The notes under the pieces are model-generated. The model was not told the DNA's origin. It searched no databases and saw nothing but the letters and a program-made list of their open reading frames with translations. DNA of 64,000 bases, from the NCBI RefSeq assembly GCF_007860185.1, contig NZ_SJPY01000007.1, forward strand, positions 534,420 through 598,419, given 5' to 3'. The first letter of the stretch is position 1. Every line of letters begins with the position of its first letter. The stretch is from Novipirellula aureliae (GTDB lineage Bacteria; Planctomycetota; Planctomycetia; Pirellulales; Pirellulaceae). A program made the translations under genes and the position numbers. Shown here one piece after another: positions 9,658-17,906 of the stretch.

Positions 9658-11025
9658 TCATTGACTATCGTCAAAATAATCAATGAGCGAGTACACGTGA
9701 GAATTCAGCTCTTTCATTTTGCTGACGAGCGGCTCATACGTTTCGTAATCGTTATTCACGATTCCTTTATTGGCATTCAGGTTGGATGCATCGACTTTTG
9801 TGTTCCCCGGATCATTGTCCTGATACCGGAACCAGTGCCAACCGACGCAAACTTTGGTTTCGAGCAGGTCTAATACAAAATTCTGATAGAACAATCCCCG
9901 GTCCTCCTGCGTCGGCACACACCACCCGGCACCGGACTCATTCGACAAACCCTCCGCATCCAATCCTTTGGCGTAAAATTCGGTCACAATCAGAGGTTTG
10001 CCGATGGCTTCCGCTAATTCTACTGCCTTCGATGCGGGCGACCATTTTCCATAGAGGTTGTATGCAAACGCATCGACATATTTTCCAATAACATCCATCG
10101 AAGCATTTCTGGAGTAGAGACGAGGTCCGAGCAGCATGTGGTGTGGATCCACCTTCCGGATTGCCCGAGCGATTGTGCCCATATATTTTTCGATGACAAG
10201 ATCATCGAATGCATCCCGGTCGGCGTCCTTTAGATCACCGAGAGTGGCCCCTTTTCCCTTGCGGGACACCATGAATTTCTGAGCCGCCTGATAACCGGCA
10301 TCATCCTTCGGCAAGTCCAGATAGCGCTCGATCATTCCTGGCTTCAGCGGAAGCTCATTGTCAAAAAAATGTCCTAACAGATGAGGGTCGTTTTTAACCT
10401 CGGCAAGCTGCGTTCTCGCATGACGTTCACAAAAACGTTCCCACCCGGGATCGAATACGCGAATGCAGTCCGAGGGAAAATCAACATGGCCCGATCCCCG
10501 CTTGGTAAGCCCTTTTGCAAACGTGGACATGAATTTCCAGTTGACGCAATAGTTGACCCGATTCTTCGCTTCTTTGAGTTGCTCATCGTCGCACCAGGCT
10601 CCTGTGCCGTTAAATCCATTCGCTCTGAGCAACTCGACCGTTTTATTCGCCCACTCTTCTTCTGAATCGAATGCGCGCTGGAACGCTTTTTTCTGTGTAG
10701 GACCTTTTCCCATGTTAACGGACACGACCGCTACATTCATATTCAGATACCCGTCAGGATCGACCAGCCACCAACGATCATTCGTCTTAATCGAATAGAA
10801 AAAACCTGTCTTCTTTTGCCGACGATCAAGCCGGCTTCCAAAGTCATTCGTCTTCACTTTCTTTTCCCGATAGCGACTCAGTGAAGCAACCGTACGGGTT
10901 TCATACGGCTTCCATTCGTCTCCGGGCTTACGTTTGGCGTTCACCTCCAACGCTGCCGCATAAGACAGCGGCCATCCGATGAACAGGAAAGCGAAACCTG
11001 CTGTTAACGCATTTTTTATTGTCAT
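9658..11025 (-). CDS. GH50/agarase-like clan GH-A glycoside hydrolase
   Basis: The 455-residue protein has an N-terminal signal segment (ALTAGFAFLFIGWPLSYAAA) and a TIM-barrel-like body. RWWLVDPDGYLNMNVAVVSVN near residues 84-104 is typical of beta-agarase-like hydrolases. Candidate acid/base Glu224 lies in HFFDNELP and candidate nucleophile Glu349 in LIVTEFYAKG, the NE and TEF arrangement of clan GH-A. GH50 members are beta-agarases, but planctomycete relatives may act on other polymers. The start is 4 bp beyond the stop of the sulfatase gene at 11030-12571, so the two genes form an operon with the sulfatase upstream. Confidence 0.75.
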   Translation of the reverse strand: MTIKNALTAGFAFLFIGWPLSYAAALEVNAKRKPGDEWKPYETRTVASLSRYREKKVKTNDFGSRLDRRQKKTGFFYSIKTNDRWWLVDPDGYLNMNVAVVSVNMGKGPTQKKAFQRAFDSEEEWANKTVELLRANGFNGTGAWCDDEQLKEAKNRVNYCVNWKFMSTFAKGLTKRGSGHVDFPSDCIRVFDPGWERFCERHARTQLAEVKNDPHLLGHFFDNELPLKPGMIERYLDLPKDDAGYQAAQKFMVSRKGKGATLGDLKDADRDAFDDLVIEKYMGTIARAIRKVDPHHMLLGPRLYSRNASMDVIGKYVDAFAYNLYGKWSPASKAVELAEAIGKPLIVTEFYAKGLDAEGLSNESGAGWCVPTQEDRGLFYQNFVLDLLETKVCVGWHWFRYQDNDPGNTKVDASNLNANKGIVNNDYETYEPLVSKMKELNSHVYSLIDYFDDSQ

Positions 11026-11029
11026 GATA

Positions 11030-12571
11030 TTATTTCAGCCAGTCTGGCAGGCCTTTTTTTTGAAACTGCTCAACCCGTGTGTCGTAACTGTCCTTTGGAA
11101 AATCAGCATCCGCATCCCCGGCCGCTTCGTTATTCAGCAGATAGTCCCGGTGCGTCTTCAGCTCCTCAGCAAATTCCGGATTCGAAGCCAGGTTCACATG
11201 CTCGCCTGGATCCATGCGGTGATCGTAAAGTTCTTCCGATCCATCGCGGTAGCGGATGTAACGCCAATCCAGGCTCCGCACCGCATGATTCCCGTGATAG
11301 CGGGTTGTCACAACCGGAGCGCCCCGCTCCGCATCGTCATCTTTCAGCATCGGAACGAGACTCACGCCATCGAGCTCCTGCTTAGGGAGTCCGCACAGCT
11401 CGGTCAATGTCGGGAAAATGTCGAGCAGGCTCACCGGTTGATCTCGAAGATCTCCATGAGTTGTCATGCCCGGAACCGAGAAAAAGAGTGGTACCCGTGT
11501 GGATTCCTCCCATAGAGCCTGCTTGCGCCAATGCCGCTTTTCGCCGAGGTGCTGACCGTGGTCGCTCCACAACACAATGATGGTGTTGTCGGCATAGGGA
11601 CTCGCATCCAGCGCATCGAGTACCCGGCCGACCTGATCATCGGCAAACGTGGTGCACGCCAGATAAGCCCGGACGAGTTCCTGCCAGTAGGTCGGGCTGA
11701 GGTCGAGCACTTCTTTGTGGTCGCCTTTCGGCAGCGTTCCATAAATCATCGCCTTCCCGTACAGCGGAATATCGTTCAGCTCATCCTTCGGCACTTCGGG
11801 CACCTTAATCGATTCCAACGGGTACCGTTCGAAATATTTCTTCGGTGCGGTATAGGGATTGTGTGGCCGCAAAAAACCCACCGCCATGAAAAACGGTTTT
11901 TCATGTTTTTGGCCCAACTGCTCAACCGCCCATGCGGCGATCTGCTCGTCGGGCATACCCTTCTTGGGCATTTCATCATCTTCCAATGCGGCCCAACACA
12001 GAGTGTCGCCTTTCACCCGTCCCCCGTTCGCCTGGAAAATTGCGCCGCCATCCGGCGGAAACGGATTAAAATGACTATTTCGATACCATGCTCCCGACTT
12101 GTCGAAGCCATAGTTACTCGAAAGCGTTTCATCCCAAAGTGGATAACTGAAATCCTGCACGCCCTTGTGATAAATTTTCCCAGCCGCCATCGTCACATAC
12201 CCGTTGTCCCGGAAAAGCGTCGGCAACGGCTTTCGGCCAGCCAACACCTGATCGTACTCTTCCGCATTTTTTGGGATACCATTTACCCATCCGGACGTGG
12301 TTGGGGCGAGTCCGCTTAACAACGATTGCCTCGATGTTGTGCAGACCGGTGCCGCACAGTGCGCGTTCGTGAAATAGACACCCCGTTCAGCAAGCCGGTC
12401 GAGATTGGGTGTGTAGGCCTGCGGATGCCCTTCGAGCACACCCACCCAGTCATTCAGATCATCCACCGCAATAAACAACACATTCGGTCTACCCTGAACC
12501 TTCTCCGCAGCTTGAAGCGCGCCACAGGCAAACAGCAAACCAGTACTAATCAAATACAACAACCTATTCAT
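11030..12571 (-). CDS. S1-family sulfatase, iduronate-2-sulfatase-like, with variant maturation motif
   Basis: The 513-residue protein has a signal peptide (MNRLLYLISTGLLFACGALQ) and starts its catalytic domain with RPNVLFIAVDDLNDWVG, where Asp37-Asp38 would bind calcium. The formylglycine site reads C77-T-T-S-R81. The usual motif is C-x-P/A-x-R, so Thr79 replaces Pro. Later motifs are present, including AAGKIYHKG, GFLRPHNPYTAPKKYF and VLWSDHGQHLGEKRHW. Homologues remove sulfate esters from glycans. AAGGA lies before the ATG. The gene is co-oriented and nearly contiguous with the GH50-like gene. Confidence 0.9.
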   Translation of the reverse strand: MNRLLYLISTGLLFACGALQAAEKVQGRPNVLFIAVDDLNDWVGVLEGHPQAYTPNLDRLAERGVYFTNAHCAAPVCTTSRQSLLSGLAPTTSGWVNGIPKNAEEYDQVLAGRKPLPTLFRDNGYVTMAAGKIYHKGVQDFSYPLWDETLSSNYGFDKSGAWYRNSHFNPFPPDGGAIFQANGGRVKGDTLCWAALEDDEMPKKGMPDEQIAAWAVEQLGQKHEKPFFMAVGFLRPHNPYTAPKKYFERYPLESIKVPEVPKDELNDIPLYGKAMIYGTLPKGDHKEVLDLSPTYWQELVRAYLACTTFADDQVGRVLDALDASPYADNTIIVLWSDHGQHLGEKRHWRKQALWEESTRVPLFFSVPGMTTHGDLRDQPVSLLDIFPTLTELCGLPKQELDGVSLVPMLKDDDAERGAPVVTTRYHGNHAVRSLDWRYIRYRDGSEELYDHRMDPGEHVNLASNPEFAEELKTHRDYLLNNEAAGDADADFPKDSYDTRVEQFQKKGLPDWLK

Positions 12572-12852
12572 TTTTCCAACTTCCTTAAATTCGGTTCAGA
12601 TCTAAAAGTTTTTCTTTCCGCATCAACAGCCCATTTGTCGAAGCTTCCAAGCAGCGGAAGCTTCCATAGAGACATTTGATTTATCCGCATTGATCTCCAC
12701 ATGACATGGGACACGACACATGGTTATTTCTCATTCAAGCTAGCCCTCTCCATCCGCATCGAACCTCTCGTTCGATTACTCTTAATCCGCTACGATTGAA
12801 GGGGTCGTAGCCACACATTCAAATGGGTCGAAGTGCTTAATGTGCCGCATCT

Positions 12853-14412
12853 TTAGTCGGCAAACGTGATGGATACTTTATCCAGGATCGGCTTCGATTC
12901 ATTGTCTGTGGTATCTGTCATTTTGACTTCAAACTGGAAGCCGTACCCCGCGGGCAGACTCGATAGATCCATTTGCGCCGGCGTTTTCGCAACCTGCTTG
13001 GAGAAGCCGGGAATATAGTCATACTTCTCGCTCACGCGTTGCCAGTCTGTCCATTGGTCGATGGAGTCGTCGTGATCAGTATCCACGCCAACACGGACTT
13101 CCACGCGCTCCACCCATGGGCCGGGGCTGACGAAATCCTTGTCCGTCTGAGTCGCCAAATAGAATTTCCCTTCGGCGAACATGATGTCGGGATCTGGATG
13201 CCCCTCACCGATCGTGCCGCATAACGTGAAAGGTTCATACACACTGGAAGAGGTAAACCAAGCCACACTCATACTCATTTTGTCGCCATGAGAATTCGCC
13301 GGATCGAAATCGGAAAACAGATAGTATTGCCCGCCGATGGAGATCGCAGCCCAATCCCCGTAGGCATTCTGCTCCGGCTCGTGAATTTCATAGGTACCAT
13401 ACGCCGCAGTATCCCCTTTCTTCACCCTGTGCTGACGAACCGCTTCTGTGGCAATTCTTCCCGGATAGTTTTCGGGGTCTTCTTTATGCCAGTGCGGATG
13501 CACATATTCGGCAAACCTACCCGTGGGCGTCGTTCGCTCGTCGACCGCCGGAGAGAGGATTTTGAAGTCTCCAATCCCATCTGGACTTACCGCATGATCC
13601 GCGAGCGGAGAGTCCCAGGCATGCGTACTCGCATCGATCGGGCTCCAGTTTTCGATGATGACATGGAAGTTCCCATCGAGATCGCGAATAAAAGCGCAAT
13701 CGGAACCATCCGACGGATCCTTAAAGGCGAGACCCATATCTTTGCCAACTTTTCCATCCGTTAAATCCTCATCAATGTAGAGATGCGGATCCTGATCGTT
13801 CGGAAAGTCATAATAAAAATAAGCGTTCCCATCGACATACTCTGCCGTGGTCATCCGTTTGCCTTTTTTAGGTGTGATTGGCCCATGATGCACCCAGTTG
13901 ACCATGTCCTTGCTCTGCCAGGCATGATAGCCGCCAAGGCTCTTTTCCAGACCGCCGGGAGCATTGAACTGATTCTTAAACGGCGTTGTTTTTAACGGAA
14001 TATCAAAACCTGCCAGGGTCGCTTCCTTTGCCACAAAGCCCTCTTTCTTACCCGAGCGATACAGCCCAAACATCCAATAATTTTTCGGGCCGAGATTCAA
14101 CATGACCGGAGCATCCCCCAAATTGGATGGCCCGATGTTCGAAATCGGATCCCAATTTTTCCATAGGACGGACTGATCGATCGTAATCGACTTCGCTGAA
14201 CGTTTTTGGCTAAAGGTTTTCAACGTACTGGAGAACGTCACCTGTTCAGCCGTTGGTGCGACCAATCCGTCTTTCAGTTCAAGCTGCGTCTTCGAGTCGG
14301 TCTGTTGCTCCCACTCCGCTTGCGAATCAATCGTCCAGGTTGTATCTGCCGCGCAAGCGACACTTGAAATGGCCAACAGGCCGATTAATAGCCCATCGTT
14401 TCGATTCTTCAT
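12853..14412 (-). CDS. Secreted beta-propeller glycosidase (GH43/GH117/GH32-like)
   Basis: The 519-residue product is called from ATG 14412, which has GGGAG upstream and opens a signal peptide (LLIGLLAISSVACA). Repeated blade-like segments are seen: LNLGPKNYWMFGLYRSGK, GGYHAWQSKDMVNWVHHGP, GNAYFYYDFPNDQDPHLYID, GQYYLFSDFDPANSHGDK and EGKFYLATQTDKD. This is the style of five-bladed propeller hydrolases. The exact family and substrate cannot be assigned. The C-terminal 90 residues look like a small beta-sandwich. It lies between the sulfatase operon and a GH141-like gene on the same strand. The 12572-12852 gap holds no visible gene. Confidence 0.65.
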   Translation of the reverse strand: MKNRNDGLLIGLLAISSVACAADTTWTIDSQAEWEQQTDSKTQLELKDGLVAPTAEQVTFSSTLKTFSQKRSAKSITIDQSVLWKNWDPISNIGPSNLGDAPVMLNLGPKNYWMFGLYRSGKKEGFVAKEATLAGFDIPLKTTPFKNQFNAPGGLEKSLGGYHAWQSKDMVNWVHHGPITPKKGKRMTTAEYVDGNAYFYYDFPNDQDPHLYIDEDLTDGKVGKDMGLAFKDPSDGSDCAFIRDLDGNFHVIIENWSPIDASTHAWDSPLADHAVSPDGIGDFKILSPAVDERTTPTGRFAEYVHPHWHKEDPENYPGRIATEAVRQHRVKKGDTAAYGTYEIHEPEQNAYGDWAAISIGGQYYLFSDFDPANSHGDKMSMSVAWFTSSSVYEPFTLCGTIGEGHPDPDIMFAEGKFYLATQTDKDFVSPGPWVERVEVRVGVDTDHDDSIDQWTDWQRVSEKYDYIPGFSKQVAKTPAQMDLSSLPAGYGFQFEVKMTDTTDNESKPILDKVSITFAD

Positions 14413-14469
14413 GAAGGTACTCCCAAATATCGGTTTATGGGTCCATCGAAAGACCCTCGTCAATGTTTA

Positions 14470-16836
14470 TTATTTTCTGGTCAGAGAGGATCCCACCTGG
14501 CTCAGATCAATCGGTTTGATGCCAAGAGCAATGGCCGGAGAACCCTTTTTGAAGCGATAGATGTTTTTCTTCATCGCTTCTTCGTCAAACATCGGGTCGG
14601 CATAGAGAAGCTTAATTCCATTCTTGCCGGCCTTCACTTGCTGACCTGTAAAGAGATCACTTCCGAGCGCTGCCTTAGGAACATAGCACTCGCTCTTGTT
14701 ATTCGTAAAATAGATCGAGTTCTCCATCAGTGGGAGATTTTCGTAGAACGGCTTATTGGTGGCCCGTGAGTCTGTTAAATAGAGCCCGTTGCTCGATTTC
14801 GAGGAGGCGGGCGGCATGAAGATATTCCCCTTGGGTATGACCTTTTTGGTTCCCCCCAGCCATCCGGGCGTCGATCTTCCACGAAGAAACGTCTCGGTGA
14901 ACACGAAGTTATTGCTGACCTCCGCTCGGTCCTTGAGCCCAAAACCCTGCTGCGCTTCGGTGATCACATTCTCTCGGATAATCGTGTAGCTAGGATTATC
15001 GTCTAGGCGTAGCGTGCCTGCGGTGTCATAGTTCTTATGCAAATAGTTACGTTCCACCAAATTATTTTCACCCATCCCCGAGAAATAAATGGCATTCCCG
15101 TCATGCAACTCGAGAAGCGTGCGCGAAATATCATTCATGGCGATATGGTTTTCACGCGCATGGAGAAGCGGCAGAAAATGAGACAGCGATATCTTACGAT
15201 CTGATTTCAAGCCCTTGAGGATATAGGGTTCGCATTCTTCAAAACGGATGGTGGAAACCCACGCACGCCTGAACGGAATTCTCTGTGAAAGGTAAAATTC
15301 ATCGGGACGGCAACCGCTCACCACAATGCCATTGTAGGGCAAGTCGTGTATGGTATTGTGCGTTATTTCATTATGCCCGCTTTGAGCAATAAAGATGGCT
15401 GCGGAATGCTTAAGGACCTCACCCATGTGGTGGATATAATTGTCGTGAACGATATTGTTTTTGTTCACGTCCTTCGTTCCCGGCCCGTAACCACTGAGTA
15501 CAATCCCGCATCCCCCCAGATACTCTAAAAGGTTGCTGGAAACCTCATTTCTCTGGCAGTGAAGATCCAACCGAATGCCTGTTCCGCTACTGTTTTTAAT
15601 TACGTTCGAGTTGAACTTACACTCTTCGGCAAACCGGAAGCGGATCACAGCATTGCCCTTGTCATACATCTCCCAGTCATGCTGCAACCCCTTGTCGCTT
15701 TCAAGAAGCGTATCCCGAAGGCCATAGGTAAAGGTCAGTCCTTCAAAACAAATGTGCTTGGCAAAAGGTCCATCTTCCCGCCCTTCCACTCGGATAAATT
15801 CCTGCAAGAAGGGAGCGATGATGTTCATATCTGCCGGGTCTTTCTTCGGCCACATGTAGATGCGTCCCTCCTTGGTGTTCACCACCCACTCGCCCGGCTC
15901 ATCCAAGTAGTCGATGGCGTTTCCAATCCAATAAGCCAAGTGAGGCCTCACAGGCTGATAGGTTGGGTCTGCCGCCATGGTTACCATTTTCTTCTTCTCG
16001 TCAACACTCGCCAGAGGAATCATATTCTTCAACCAGGGACGATCTTTCAGCAAAATTTCGATGTCGTATAAGTTATCCCAAGCTCTGATATCATCGCCTT
16101 TGTATTTAACGTATCGCTCGAACGGCTTTACAGGATCCCCCTCATACTTCAATTCCTTCACGATCTTCTTGCCCTGCATATTGTAATCGTTGGCCCGGTT
16201 TTTATCGGACTCATCGTGGTACAGCTTTCCGGAAACAGCACGTTTCAACAGCGTTTCTCCATCATAGAGCGTTCGGATATACCACTCCCCTGGCATTTCG
16301 GGAATCTCAGCTACCCACAGTTTGCCACGAGCTTCTTGCGGAGTCCCGGCAGGATCCTTTTTGCACTGTTTCCAATTTCGGATCTCAACGCCACCGTTAA
16401 AGACTGGCTTTTCGCCAGGATAGGCTTTGTAAATGACCGGAGCATCTTTTCGTCCGGAATCTTCAGCCCCAAATACGACGGTCTCACGCAGGGGATAGAC
16501 ACCGCCACGGAACTGCACCTCAAAAGATCCTTCAGGATCAGCGGCTTTCAACTGGCGCACCTTCAGGCGGGCCGCATCCAAGGTGGCCAAAGGCCCCTCA
16601 TTCTGCTTTGGATCAGCCGATCTCCCTGACCACTGGTCCTTTCCCTCTGGCGACACATAGAGCGTCGTTAACCCGGCCCAAACCGAACTCTGCAAGAGCA
16701 CCATCGAAACCAGCATGGTTCCAATGATTCGACCTCTTGTGCCAGAGCCTCTCGTCGTGCCAGAGCCTCTCGTCGTAATAGAGCCTCTCGTCGTGATAGA
16801 GACTAAACTTGTTCTTTGATCTCGTTGATTATTCAT
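14470..16836 (-). CDS. GH141-like beta-helix glycosidase (copy B)
   Basis: Called from ATG 16836, with AAGGA about 10 nt upstream, giving 788 residues. Before the hydrophobic signal core (GTMLVSMVLLQSSVWA) is an unusual N-terminal region with repeated TTRGSG units encoded by 18-bp repeats. The body has DPKQNEGPLATLDAARLKVR, FRGGVYPLRETV, GPGTKDVNKNNIVHDNYIHH and GLKSDRKISLSHFLPLLHAR, all shared with copies A, C and D. The product is a likely secreted glycosidase, perhaps a fucosidase as in some GH141 members. Only 57 bp separate its stop from the propeller gene start, suggesting co-transcription. A 12-13 bp repeat (cattcatttactt) lies just upstream at about 16857-16892. Confidence 0.75.
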   Translation of the reverse strand: MNNQRDQRTSLVSITTRGSITTRGSGTTRGSGTRGRIIGTMLVSMVLLQSSVWAGLTTLYVSPEGKDQWSGRSADPKQNEGPLATLDAARLKVRQLKAADPEGSFEVQFRGGVYPLRETVVFGAEDSGRKDAPVIYKAYPGEKPVFNGGVEIRNWKQCKKDPAGTPQEARGKLWVAEIPEMPGEWYIRTLYDGETLLKRAVSGKLYHDESDKNRANDYNMQGKKIVKELKYEGDPVKPFERYVKYKGDDIRAWDNLYDIEILLKDRPWLKNMIPLASVDEKKKMVTMAADPTYQPVRPHLAYWIGNAIDYLDEPGEWVVNTKEGRIYMWPKKDPADMNIIAPFLQEFIRVEGREDGPFAKHICFEGLTFTYGLRDTLLESDKGLQHDWEMYDKGNAVIRFRFAEECKFNSNVIKNSSGTGIRLDLHCQRNEVSSNLLEYLGGCGIVLSGYGPGTKDVNKNNIVHDNYIHHMGEVLKHSAAIFIAQSGHNEITHNTIHDLPYNGIVVSGCRPDEFYLSQRIPFRRAWVSTIRFEECEPYILKGLKSDRKISLSHFLPLLHARENHIAMNDISRTLLELHDGNAIYFSGMGENNLVERNYLHKNYDTAGTLRLDDNPSYTIIRENVITEAQQGFGLKDRAEVSNNFVFTETFLRGRSTPGWLGGTKKVIPKGNIFMPPASSKSSNGLYLTDSRATNKPFYENLPLMENSIYFTNNKSECYVPKAALGSDLFTGQQVKAGKNGIKLLYADPMFDEEAMKKNIYRFKKGSPAIALGIKPIDLSQVGSSLTRK

Positions 16837-16999
16837 ACTTCCAAATTCCTTTGACATTCATTCATTTACTTCATTCATTTACTTCATTCACTTCGCGTCC
16901 ACCCTGGCCACGCATCGCAGTCCATGATGGAAATTCTTTCCTGAAAATTAAACGAATAGACCACGTCTACGTCGCCTCCGCCGTTAGGCGGTTCATTCA

Positions 17000-17791
17000 T
17001 TATTTCAAGCTCAGCAAGGCATCCGCATAACGGCGACCCAGTTCGCGCTGACTGGCCGAATCAAAATGAGTTCCATCCAAGGTCAAAAGACCTTCGGTCG
17101 ATACGACCGCCGTATTAGAAACGACGGTCGGCAACTGTATAATGACGTCATTGAACACGCGGGATGGTTTACCATCGGTATCATCCATTTCCACCTGGCC
17201 GGCAATGAAGGGTAAATCCGGAGCATTGAAGTCCGCACGCAGATCGGCAATCAACGCGGTCAGTTTCTTCATGTAGGACCCGGTTCGATTTCCATCCGAT
17301 TCACCTTGATGCCAGAGAATGCCAGCCAGGCGGCTGTTACCATCCGCGAGCGCGGCCTGAGTACGGGCCACGGCTGCTGAATAATAATCATACTCGGTTG
17401 ACGTTTTGGCCCACTTGGAGATGCTGGTTCCGCCGCGAGCGTTGACCACCAGCCCCACGGAAATTCCGGGTCGCAGCTCATGCAACCGTTTTGCAAACCC
17501 ATACCCTGGATTCAACTTTTGAACCGACAGCTTCTTTCCAACCGTTGAATATTTATTGAGCGGATTGGTAGCCGGCTCCCATTTCCCCTCCGCATTCAAC
17601 AGTTCACAGCCATCGATCGGCCCCTCATCCATCGATTCAATCGGCGCCCGCCCTGCCATATTGGACTGTCCGATCAGAAGATAAACTTCGCGTTTGTGAA
17701 TCCCCGACGAACGTTGCCCATCCGAGCTTTCTACCGCGTGGGCGAACCCTCCAACCATCAAAAAAATCGTAACAATAAACGCTCTTTTCAT
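17000..17791 (-). CDS. SASA-type carbohydrate acetylesterase
   Basis: The 263-residue secreted protein (MKRAFIVTIFLMVGGFAHA signal) carries SGNH-like blocks. LLIGQSNMAGR places the nucleophile at Ser43, VVNARGGTSISKW forms the oxyanion region, LWHQGESDGNRTGSY is the Gln-Gly-Glu-Ser block, and LDGTHFDS supplies Asp and His. This matches the SASA/CE6-like domain (sialate O-acetylesterase family), whose members remove acetyl groups from polysaccharides. It lies between two GH141-like genes on the same strand, so it probably deacetylates the same substrate. Confidence 0.88.
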   Translation of the reverse strand: MKRAFIVTIFLMVGGFAHAVESSDGQRSSGIHKREVYLLIGQSNMAGRAPIESMDEGPIDGCELLNAEGKWEPATNPLNKYSTVGKKLSVQKLNPGYGFAKRLHELRPGISVGLVVNARGGTSISKWAKTSTEYDYYSAAVARTQAALADGNSRLAGILWHQGESDGNRTGSYMKKLTALIADLRADFNAPDLPFIAGQVEMDDTDGKPSRVFNDVIIQLPTVVSNTAVVSTEGLLTLDGTHFDSASQRELGRRYADALLSLK

Positions 17792-17906
17792 CTCAACATC
17801 CTATTCTCTAATCATCAAGTCATGCACCGTGGACCGATTCATATCAACACGGCTTCCTCTATGTATGGTCCGTTCCGATGCCAATGGGGACACCTCACTG
17901 ACTCTT

